Position numbers and translations under genes: made by a program. Under the pieces are notes generated by a model that did no database searches, was not told the DNA's origin, and saw only the letters and a program-made list of their open reading frames with translations. From Micromonospora qiuiae (lineage in GTDB: Bacteria; Actinomycetota; Actinomycetes; Mycobacteriales; Micromonosporaceae), in contig NZ_BOPC01000082.1 in NCBI RefSeq assembly GCF_016863555.1, forward strand, positions 1 through 34,412: a DNA stretch of 34,412 nt, given 5' to 3'. This document shows, piece after piece, positions 22,739 through 30,900 of the stretch (positions are counted from its first letter, which is position 1; every line of letters starts with the position of its first letter).

Positions 22739-22819
22739 GGGTGGGCAGGGGTGACAGTCGCAACTGTGCGGGCCGCGGTTGATCTGAGTTCGGCAAATCG
22801 CGTGCGAGACTAGATAACC

Positions 22820-23731
22820 ATGAGCGACCCACGGATCACCTCGTCGATTTTCACCCGCGGCGCGGTCGACCTCAGCGCGCTGCGCAGTCCTGCCCCCAGT
22901 CCCGCCCCGGCACCGGCACAGGCGGGTCCCCCCGCCGGTGCGCCCGGCGGCGCCGTCGGCGGAGTCACCGTCGTCGACGTGACCGAGGCGACCTTCCAGT
23001 CCGAGGTCCTGGAGCGCTCGCTGACCACACCCGTGGTGGTGGACTTCTGGGCCGAGTGGTGCCAGCCCTGCAAGCAGCTCTCGCCGGTGCTGGAGCGCTT
23101 GGCGGTGGAGGGCGGCGGCGCCTGGGTGCTCGCGAAGGTCGACGTGGACGCCAACCCGCGGTTGGCGCAGATGTTCCGGGTGCAGGGCATCCCGATGGTG
23201 TACGCGGTGGTCGGCGGGCAGCCGGTCGACGCCTTCTCCGGAGTGGTGCCCGAGCCGCAACTACGCCAGTGGATCCAGGCCGTGCTCAAGGCCGGCGGGG
23301 TCGAGGTGGCCGCCCCGGAGGATCCCCGTCTCGACGAGGCGGACGACGCCCTGATGAACGGCGACCTGGACGCCGCCGAGCGGGCGTACCGGAAAATCCT
23401 GGCCGAGGCCCCGACGGACGCCGCGGCGGAGGCCGGGCTGGCCCAGGTCGGGCTCGCCCGTCGGGTGGCCGGCGTCGACCCGCAGGCGGCCCTCGCCGCT
23501 GCGGCGGCCGATCCGGCCGATGTCGACGCCCAACTGCTGGCCGCCGACATCGAGGTGCTCAGCGGCCAGGCCGAGCAGGCGTACCAGCGGCTGATCGGGG
23601 TGGTCCGGCGTACCGCCGGCGACGACCGGGAGAAGGTACGCCAGCACCTCGTCGGCCTGTTCACCATCGCCGGGCCGGAGGACCCCGTGGTCGCCTCGGC
23701 CCGCCGGTCCCTGGCCAGCGCCCTGTTCTGA
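22820..23731 (+). CDS. Thioredoxin-TPR protein (YbbN/CnoX-like)
   Basis: A 303-residue cytosolic protein. After a Pro/Ala/Gly-rich N-terminal segment (22-48), a thioredoxin domain (about 50-155) carries VVVDFWAEWCQPCKQLSPVL with the active-site WCQPC at 80-84 and the cis-proline in QGIPMVYAV. The C-terminal half (about 168-303) is helical with TPR-like repeats (DEADDALMNGDLDAAERAYRKIL). This is the YbbN/CnoX architecture, where the redox protein passes clients to chaperonins and guards them against oxidation. E. coli YbbN lacks the first Cys; here both are present, so oxidoreductase activity is expected. It occupies the place of M. tuberculosis Rv1324 in the local order (memory). Confidence 0.9.
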   Translation: MSDPRITSSIFTRGAVDLSALRSPAPSPAPAPAQAGPPAGAPGGAVGGVTVVDVTEATFQSEVLERSLTTPVVVDFWAEWCQPCKQLSPVLERLAVEGGGAWVLAKVDVDANPRLAQMFRVQGIPMVYAVVGGQPVDAFSGVVPEPQLRQWIQAVLKAGGVEVAAPEDPRLDEADDALMNGDLDAAERAYRKILAEAPTDAAAEAGLAQVGLARRVAGVDPQAALAAAAADPADVDAQLLAADIEVLSGQAEQAYQRLIGVVRRTAGDDREKVRQHLVGLFTIAGPEDPVVASARRSLASALF

Positions 23732-23802
23732 CGTAGCTGCCACGCCAGTGCGGGCCGGCGTAGCGCCGCCGGCCCGCCGGAGACACCGGGGGACGGGAGC
23801 CC

Positions 23803-25227
23803 ATGATGCGCCGGATCGCCGTCCTCGACGCACCGAGCAACCTCGGCCTGCGCCCACCCACGTTCACCTCGGTACCGGGCTGCGCGAAGGCGCCCGGCGC
23901 TCTGCGCGACCAGGGCCTGCTGCCCCGGCTGCGGGCCCGCGACGCCGGCTGTCTGACTTCGCCCCGGTACGACGCCGGTGACTGGCGGCCGGGCGACGGG
24001 GTGTGCCATGCGCGCGAGATCGCCGACTACTCGGCGGCGCTGGCCGACCGGATCGGAGCCCTCATCGACCGGAGCGAGTTTCCCGTGGTGCTCGGTGGTG
24101 ACTGCTCGATCCTGCTCGGCTCGGCGCTGGCCATGCACCGGCTCGGCGAGGCGGTCGGCGGCCGGATCGGGCTGGTTTTCGTCGACGGCCACTCCGACTT
24201 CCGGCACCCGGGCAACGCCTCGTACGTGGGCGCGGCGGCGGGCGAGGCCCTCGCCCTGGTCACCGGGCGCGGCCAGGCCGACCTGGCGGCCATCGAGGGC
24301 CGGCGACCCTACTTCCGGGACATCGATGTGGTGGTGCTCGGCATCCGGTCGCATGACGAGTACCGGCTCGACCTCCAGGCCGCCGGCATCATCACCAGGC
24401 CGGTGCCGACGTTGCGGGCCGAGGGGGCGGCGCGCAGCGCGCAGTGGGCGCACGAGCAACTCGCCGACTGCGCCGGCTACTGGGTGCACGTCGACGTGGA
24501 TGTGCTCGACCCAGCCGTGATGCCGGCGGTCGACGCCCCCGAACCCGGCGGCATCGCCTTCGCCGAACTGGAGATCCTGCTCGCCGGCCTGGTGGACACC
24601 CCGCACTGCCTCGGCGTCGAGCTGACCGTCTTCGACCCCGACTACGACCCGGACGGCGCGTACGCCGCCGAGATCGTCAACACCGTGGTCGCCGGCCTGC
24701 GCCCGGTCACCGCCCCCGGATCGGTGCCGCCCCGCCTGCGTGCGCGGGCCGAACGGGCCGCCCCGGCACCCCGCCACCCCACCGACCGCCCCGCCACGCC
24801 ACCCGCGCCTGGGCCTGGTTCGTCTGGTCCTGGTTCGCCCGGGCCTGGTTTGCTCGGGGCGGGTTCGGCCGGGCCTGGTTCGCCCGGGGCGGGTTCGGCC
24901 GGGCCTGGTTCGTCTGGTCTTGGTTCGGCCGGGCCTGGTTCGTCCGGGGCGGGTTCGGCCGGGCCTGGTTTGGCTGGTCTTGGTTCGGCCGGGCCTGGTT
25001 CGTCCGCGCCTGGTTTGCTCGGGCCTGGGGCGGAGACCGCCGGGAGCCCGGCGGAACAGCTGACGCAGTCGACGTTCGACGACCAGGACCGCCCGGAAAA
25101 GGCTGGCTCGAACGACGGGAACCCAGCGCAGGACGGCCACGATCCGGTTGCCGACGAGTCGGACCTGGACGGCACCGGTGACCCGGCCGAAGAGTCGTCC
25201 GTTCGGCGCCCACACCCGGCGGCCTGA
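23803..25227 (+). CDS. Arginase-family (ureohydrolase) protein with repetitive tail
   Basis: A 474-residue protein. Residues 1-300 form an arginase/agmatinase-like domain: VVLGGDCS (95-102), FVDGHSD (126-132) and HVDVDVLDP (229-237) match the three metal motifs. Ligand candidates D128, H130, D132, D231 and D233 are kept, but the His of GGDH is Cys (C101). The ureohydrolase substrate (arginine, agmatine, formimidoylglutamate or other) cannot be decided. The family normally ends near residue 305. Here about 170 residues follow: a Pro/Arg-rich link (301-338), 14 pentapeptides of the PGSSG/AGSAG/PGLLG kind (about 338-407) made by a 15-bp minisatellite, and an acidic tail (410-474). The start is one of two adjacent ATGs (23803, 23806). 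The tail probably grew by slippage and is likely unstructured. Confidence 0.86.
   Translation: MMRRIAVLDAPSNLGLRPPTFTSVPGCAKAPGALRDQGLLPRLRARDAGCLTSPRYDAGDWRPGDGVCHAREIADYSAALADRIGALIDRSEFPVVLGGDCSILLGSALAMHRLGEAVGGRIGLVFVDGHSDFRHPGNASYVGAAAGEALALVTGRGQADLAAIEGRRPYFRDIDVVVLGIRSHDEYRLDLQAAGIITRPVPTLRAEGAARSAQWAHEQLADCAGYWVHVDVDVLDPAVMPAVDAPEPGGIAFAELEILLAGLVDTPHCLGVELTVFDPDYDPDGAYAAEIVNTVVAGLRPVTAPGSVPPRLRARAERAAPAPRHPTDRPATPPAPGPGSSGPGSPGPGLLGAGSAGPGSPGAGSAGPGSSGLGSAGPGSSGAGSAGPGLAGLGSAGPGSSAPGLLGPGAETAGSPAEQLTQSTFDDQDRPEKAGSNDGNPAQDGHDPVADESDLDGTGDPAEESSVRRPHPAA
24816..25025 (+). repeat. 15-bp minisatellite, 14 units, in the arginase-family gene
   Basis: Fourteen consecutive 15-mers of the type TGGTTCGTCCGGGCC or GGGTTCGGCCGGGCC, in frame with the gene, encode five-residue units such as PGSSG, AGSAG and PGLLG. 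AGSAG/LGSAG units alternate with PGSxG units over units 4-12. The G/T-rich bias makes all frames open, so only the frame of the upstream domain is credible. Confidence 0.9.
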
Positions 25228-25729
25228 CGGCCTGACCGCCTCCCGCGACCGCCTGACCGCCTGACCGCCTCCCGCGACCGCCTGACCGCCTGGTCTAGGG
25301 CTGCTCATCACCGTTTCCGGCGTAACGGCGGTGTCCCGGTCGACCGGATACCGCCATCCCGCCGTAACGGAGTCGATCAACTGGCGTCTGGGGCGGCGAG
25401 CCTGCGCACGAGATGCCGCAACTGGCGTCCTCAATCGGCCGGGATACCCCGACATGCCGCAACCCGCCTCGCCCGCCGGTCCGGATGCGCCGAGATGCCG
25501 CAACCCGCGCCTGCCCTGCCGGCCCGATCACCCCCGCATGCCGCAACCCGTGCGCCGCCCACGACCCCACGCCACCTCCCGGGCCTGCGTCACGATCCCA
25601 GGGCTCGTGCCATGCCCTCGGTCCTGCGTCACGATCCCTGGGCTCGTGCCATGCCCCGGGCCTGCGTCACGGTGCCCGGCACCGCCTCGCCTGCACGACC
25701 TACTGCCGGCGATCTCGGGAGGAGGCAGG
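25228..25729. repeat. Convergent gap filled with three tandem-repeat blocks
   Basis: No gene is supported in these 502 bases between the arginase-family and PBP stops. Block 1 (25231-25293): the 21-mer CCTGACCGCCTCCCGCGACC(G) twice, 29 bases apart, with further CCTGACCGC copies; it begins beside the arginase-gene stop, which itself reads GCCTGAC. Block 2 (25413-25550): four ATGCCGCAAC sites at 25413, 25454, 25495 and 25538, the last three followed by CCG, in an imperfect 41-43-bp repeat. Block 3 (25584-25680): two and a half copies of a 39-bp unit starting CCTGCGTCACGATCCC and containing GGGCTCGTGCCATGCCC. Confidence 0.75.
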
Positions 25730-27682
25730 TCAGCGGGCCAGGGCGCGCAGGAAGCGTTCGGCGATCGGGACGGCGGTGCCGCTGCCGGAGCCGCCCTGTT
25801 CGACGAAGACCGCGAACGCCACGTCGCCCTGCCAGCCGACGAACCAGGCGTGGGTGTTCTCCGGGTTGTCGTCGTACTCGGCGGTGCCGGTCTTCCCGTG
25901 CACCGGCTCGCCCGGCACGTCCCGCAGCGCGGTGCCGGTGCCGGTGCTGATCACCTCGCGCATCATTGTTTGCACCGCCGTCACCGCCTCGGGCTTCAGC
26001 TCCGGGCCCGGCTCGGCCGCCGGCTCGGGGGCCGGGTCGAGGACCAGCTTCGGTGGGGTGAACCCGCCCTTGGCCACCGCTGCGGTCGCTGCGGCCATGG
26101 CCAGTGGGCTGACCAGGGTCGTACCCTGCCCGATCGCGGCAGCGGCCTGCTCGGTGGCCCCGCCGTTCGCGGAAACCTTTCCGGTGTACGCGTCGAGGCC
26201 CACCTCCCACTTGCCCTCGAGGCCGAGGGTGCGGCCGGTGGTGGCGAGCCCGTCGGCGCCGAGTTGTGGAGCGAGGGCCGCGAAAGCCGTGTTGCAGGAC
26301 TTGGCGAAGACGGTCTGGAACGGCACCTCACCGAGGGCGAAGTCGTTGGAGTTCTTGAACGGGCGGCCGTCGACTGTGAACGTCTTGGGGCAGTCGACAG
26401 TGGCCTCCGGGCTGATCGCGCCGCGCTCCACCAGCCCGAGCGCGCTGACCATCTTGAACGTGGAGCCCGGCGGCACCTGCGCGGTGAAGGCCAGGTTCTC
26501 CCCGGCGGCGCCGGGGCCGTTCGCGGCGGCGAGCACCGCGCCGTCGCTGATCCGTACGGCCACCAGGGCGGAGCGTCGCCGCTGTCCGCGCAGCGCCCCG
26601 TCCGCGGCGTTCTGAGTGGCCACGTCGAGAGTGGTCCGCACCGGCTGGCCGGGCTCCGGCTCACGCTGGAACACCACGGCGTCGGTGGACTCCAGCGTCC
26701 CGTCCGGCTTCGGCCGCTTGATGATCACGCTCAGTCCGGGTACGCCGCGCAGCCGCTCGTCCCACCGGCCCTGCAACCCGCCGTGCCCCACCAGGTCGCC
26801 AGGCGAGTAGCGGTCGGGGAACTTCGTCAGGTCGTCGGCCTGCGCCGGGTCGACGGTGCCGAGCACCGCCCGGGCGAACTCGCGGGTCGGGGCGAGATCC
26901 AGCTCGTCGGTCTGGAACTTCGTCCCCGGCAGGTCGCGGATCCGTGACCTGATCTGCCGGTACGCCTCGTCGCGCAGGGTGACCACCTCGACGAACGCGT
27001 CCGGCTTCGCCTCGTCGAGCCGCTTGGCCAGGCTGGACACGTCGACTGGCGGCGTGATCGCCGGCTTGATCGCGCGGAACGCGGCGTCCAACTCGCGGGT
27101 CAGTGCCTTGACGTCGGTCACCTCGCTGGGTTGCACGCCGACCCGGACCACCGGGCGCGGCGCCACCAGCGGCTCGCCGGCGCCGTCGAGCACAGCGGCC
27201 CGGGGTGCGGGGGCCCGTCGCAGGCCGAGCCGGTCGCCGCTGGTGAGCTGCTCCTGTACGACCTGTGGCTCCCAGATCACCTGCCACTGGTCGTCGCGGC
27301 CCTGGGTGAGCCGCACCGGGCGGTCGTACGCCCAACTCGTCTCGCCCGGCAGCGTCCACTCCAACCGGATGGTGGCGGTGGCGGTGTTCCGGACGATCTC
27401 CGGGTCACCCTTGCGGCTCAGCTTGAGCGGTGCGTCGGCCAACTCGCCGGAGAGGGACTTGATCTCCTTGGCGACATCCGCCGCCGCGACCTTCGTCCCG
27501 GTCGGGTCGACGAAGCCGACCGCGTTCAAGTCGCCCGAATGCCAGCCGTCCAGGAAGGCGTCCACGCTGCGCTGCGGGCCGTCCTCGCCCGAGCAGGCGA
27601 CGAGGGTGGCCGAGGCGAGCAGGCAGGCGGCAATCGCGATTGAGCGGGACGAGCGGTGACGAAGGCGTTGCGACAGGTGCAT
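25730..27682 (-). CDS. Penicillin-binding protein 2-like transpeptidase, lipoprotein
   Basis: A 650-residue extracytoplasmic transpeptidase that cross-links peptidoglycan. The N-terminus has a basic region, a hydrophobic segment and a lipobox LVAC with C30, so it is probably a lipoprotein rather than the usual membrane-anchored form. Residues about 36-145 fit the NTF2-like MecA_N domain, about 155-310 the dimer domain and 350-650 the transpeptidase. Active-site motifs are STFK (S407, K410), SCN (462-464) and KTGT (597-600). A Pro/Glu-rich insert (APEPAAEPGPELKPE, 551-565) precedes the last motif. The arrangement resembles M. tuberculosis PbpA/lipoprotein Rv2864c-type proteins. The ATG at 27682 has a GGAGGA ribosome site. 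It is divergent from the glutamate dehydrogenase gene. Confidence 0.93.
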   Translation of the reverse strand: MHLSQRLRHRSSRSIAIAACLLASATLVACSGEDGPQRSVDAFLDGWHSGDLNAVGFVDPTGTKVAAADVAKEIKSLSGELADAPLKLSRKGDPEIVRNTATATIRLEWTLPGETSWAYDRPVRLTQGRDDQWQVIWEPQVVQEQLTSGDRLGLRRAPAPRAAVLDGAGEPLVAPRPVVRVGVQPSEVTDVKALTRELDAAFRAIKPAITPPVDVSSLAKRLDEAKPDAFVEVVTLRDEAYRQIRSRIRDLPGTKFQTDELDLAPTREFARAVLGTVDPAQADDLTKFPDRYSPGDLVGHGGLQGRWDERLRGVPGLSVIIKRPKPDGTLESTDAVVFQREPEPGQPVRTTLDVATQNAADGALRGQRRRSALVAVRISDGAVLAAANGPGAAGENLAFTAQVPPGSTFKMVSALGLVERGAISPEATVDCPKTFTVDGRPFKNSNDFALGEVPFQTVFAKSCNTAFAALAPQLGADGLATTGRTLGLEGKWEVGLDAYTGKVSANGGATEQAAAAIGQGTTLVSPLAMAAATAAVAKGGFTPPKLVLDPAPEPAAEPGPELKPEAVTAVQTMMREVISTGTGTALRDVPGEPVHGKTGTAEYDDNPENTHAWFVGWQGDVAFAVFVEQGGSGSGTAVPIAERFLRALAR

Positions 27683-27969
27683 CGGTTGGGTTTCCTCCTG
27701 GTCGGGTTGCCCTGCACGCTATTACGCCGAGGCGACCCTCGGCCGCCCCGGTCGTCGTCGAGCGGGAAAAGACGAGCCACAGACGGCGTGATGAACAACT
27801 TTAGGCGGGTACTCCGAAGCCGGCCGAACCTCGTACCGCAACGGGTAAAAGGACGACCGTCCCAATCCGGAAGTCCCGGCCGGGGTCCGCCGACGTGCGA
27901 ACCGGTCGGTCGGCCTAGGCTTGGCGACAGAGTGACCCACAACGCGGTGGGTTGAGGGGAGTGCGACCG
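27683..27969. promoter_or_regulatory. Divergent intergenic region PBP / glutamate dehydrogenase
   Basis: These 287 bases hold both promoters. A TAGGCT hexamer (27915-27920) could be a -10 element for the dehydrogenase. A small hairpin, ACCCAC (27935-27940) with GTGGGT (27947-27952), lies directly before its ribosome site GGGGAG (27955-27960). No gene is supported. Confidence 0.4.
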
Positions 27970-30900
27970 ATGGACCGGCGTCCGGCAACCAAACCGGAAC
28001 CCGATCTCCGGCAGGCTGACGCCGGCCGGGACGACAGTTTCGACACGGCGACCGACGGGGACGGCTTCGGCCGACTCGATTCAGGAGTGACCGGGATGAC
28101 CGGTTCGAGCATCGACACCCTCTACGACCTGGGCCTGCCGCCAGAGGCGCTGGGCGACGGCGCGGAGGACGCCGAGTTCGACGAGCCGGTACCGAACGCC
28201 GAGCGGCTGGTGGCGCAGGCGGTCGCGCTGGCCGGCGACGACCACGACGCGGCGACCCTGGTGAGCCGGTTCTGGCGGTTCGCGCCGGACGAGGAGCTGA
28301 TCGGGTTCACCGCCGAGGAGATGCTCGAAGCCGCCCGCGCCCATCGGGAGCTGGCCGAGCAGCGGGTGCCGGGCGAGTTGAAGGTGCGGATCCACCCGCC
28401 CGACGCCCAGCAGCACCACAGTGTCATCGAGATCGTCACCGACGACATGCCGTTCCTGGTCAGCTCGGTGACCGCTCTGCTCAACACTCATCACCTGGAC
28501 GTGCACCTGCTGGCCCACCCGCTGATCGTGGTGCGCCGGGAGCCGTTGGGTCGGCTGATCGAGGTGGCCGCCGACGTGGAGCCGGACGACGCGGTCTCCG
28601 GCGACCTGGTCGAGAGCTGGATGCACATCGAGATCGAGCCGGTCCGTGACGCGGAGGAGCGGGACAAGCTGCACCGGGAGCTGCAGCGAGTGCTCACCGA
28701 CGTGCGCGAAGCCGTGGAGGACTGGCCGAAGATGCGCCAGCGGGCCCTCGCGCTCGCCGACGAGTTGGCCGCCACGCGGACCAGCGACAGCCGGCCGCCG
28801 GTGCCGGAGAAGGACATCACCGACTCGGTCGAGCTGCTGCGCTGGCTCGCCCACGACCATTTCACCTTCCTCGGCTACCGGGAATACCGGCTGGTGTCGG
28901 ACTCGGGCCAGGGCGGGCCGGCGCTGGAGGCGGTGCTCGGCACCGGGCTGGGCATCCTGCGACAGGACGCGCCGGAAGCCCGCACGCTGTCCTCGATGAC
29001 GCCCGAAGCCCACGAGAAGGTCACCGAGAAGCGCCTACTGGTGATAACCAAGGCGAACTCGCGGGCCACCGTGAACCGCTCGGCGTACCTGGACTACATC
29101 GGCTTCAAGATCTTCGACGAGCATGGCGAGGTGGTGGGGGAGCGCCGCTTCCTCGGTCTCTTCTCCACCGCCGCGTACCGCACCAGCGTGCAGGAGCTGC
29201 CGGTGGTCCGGCGCAAGGTCGCCGAGGTGCTGGACCGTTCCGGGCTGAGTCTGCGCAGCCACTCCGGCAAGGGCCTGCTGCAGATCCTGGAGACCTACCC
29301 GCGTGACGAACTGTTCCAGATCAAGACCGACGACCTCTACCACGCGGCGGTCGGCGTGCTGCGGATGGCGGGCCGCCGGCAGCTGCGAGTGTTCCTGCGT
29401 CGGGACGCGTACGGGAGGTTCATCTCCTGTCTGATCTACCTGCCCCGGGACCGGTTCACCACCCAGAACCGGCTGCGCATGCAGGACATCCTGCTGCGTG
29501 AGCTGAATGGCGTGGGGGTCGACCACACCACCCGGGTCACCGAGTCGACGCTGGCCCAGGTGCACTTCACCGTCCGCACCGACCCGACCAACCCACCCGG
29601 GGACATCGACGCCGACCTGCTGGCCGAGGAGCTGGCCGACGCCACCCGGCTCTGGGACGACGACTACCGGCTGGTGTTGGAACGCAAGCTCGGCGACGAG
29701 CAGGCCAAGAACCTGTTCGGCCGGTACGCCGACGCGTTCCCGGAGGGCTACAAGGACACCCACACGCCGTACGAGGCGATGAAGGACCTGGCCAAGCTGG
29801 AGCTGCTGGAGGAAGCCGGCCAGCTGGAGATGCACCTGTTCCGCAAGCAGCTGATGCCGCCACGCGCCGGCGGCCGGGGGCCGGACGTCGACGATGCGAT
29901 GGACGCCCGGTTCAAGATTTACCGGTACGGCGAGCCGATGATGCTGTCGGCGGTGCTGCCGGTGCTGCACTCGCTCGGCGTACGGGTGGTCGACGAGCAC
30001 CCGTACGAGGTGGAACGCGTCGACGGGCGGATCTGGCTGTACGACTTCGGGCTGCAACTGCCCGAGGGGCACCAGGAACTGGCCGAGGTGCGCCCGCACG
30101 TGGAGAACGCGTTCGCGGCGGCGTGGCGGGGCGAGGCCGAGGTGGACGGCTTCAACGAGCTGGTGCTGCGCGCCGGGCTCACCTGGCGCCAGGTGGTGGT
30201 GCTGCGGGCGTACGCGAAGTACCTGCGCCAGACCGGGACCGTCTTCTCGCAGGACTACATGGAGTCGACCTTCATCGCGTACCCGCGGGTGGCCACGCTT
30301 TTGGTGCAGCTCTTCGAGGCGCGGTTCGCGCCGGGCGGGCTCGACGCCGAGCAGCGCGAGCGGCGCAGCGCCGACCTGGTGGCCGAGATCGGGACCGCCC
30401 TGGACGAGGTGGCCAGCCTCGACCAGGACCGGATCCTGCGGTCGTACCTGTCGTTGATCCAGGCCACCCTGCGCACCAGCTTCTACCAGAAGCCGCTCGA
30501 CGGGCGACCCAAGCAGTACGTGGCGTTCAAGCTGGACCCGCAGGCGATCCCGGAACTGCCCGCTCCCCGCCCGAAGTTCGAGGTCTTCGTGTACTCGCCC
30601 CGGTTCGAGGGCGTACACCTGCGGTACGGTGCGGTGGCCCGCGGCGGCCTGCGCTGGTCGGACCGCCGGGAGGACTTCCGTACCGAGGTGCTCGGCCTGG
30701 TCAAGGCGCAGATGGTGAAGAACGCCGTGATCGTGCCGGTGGGCGCCAAGGGCGGTTTCGTGCTCAAGCAGAAGCCCGGCGACCGGGACGAGGCCGTCGC
30801 CTGCTACCAGCAGTTCGTCGGCGCCCTGCTGGATGTCACCGACAACATCGTGGCCGGTGAGATCGTGCCGCCGGAGGACGTGGTGCGGCACGACGGCGAC

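Noticed and set aside
22779..22816. TTGATC and TAGATA as a promoter for the thioredoxin-TPR gene
   Set aside because: The spacing of 26 bases is too long, and TAGATA ends only 3 bases before the ATG.
24642..25503. Minus-strand Arg/Pro/Thr-repeat protein opposite the minisatellite
   Set aside because: The repeat is open in all frames because it lacks stop-forming bases; only the plus frame continues a recognised enzyme domain.
25413..25550. Regularly spaced ATGCCGCAAC copies as a CRISPR array
   Set aside because: The repeats are only 10-13 bp, units are imperfect and related along their whole 41 bp, and there are no cas genes.
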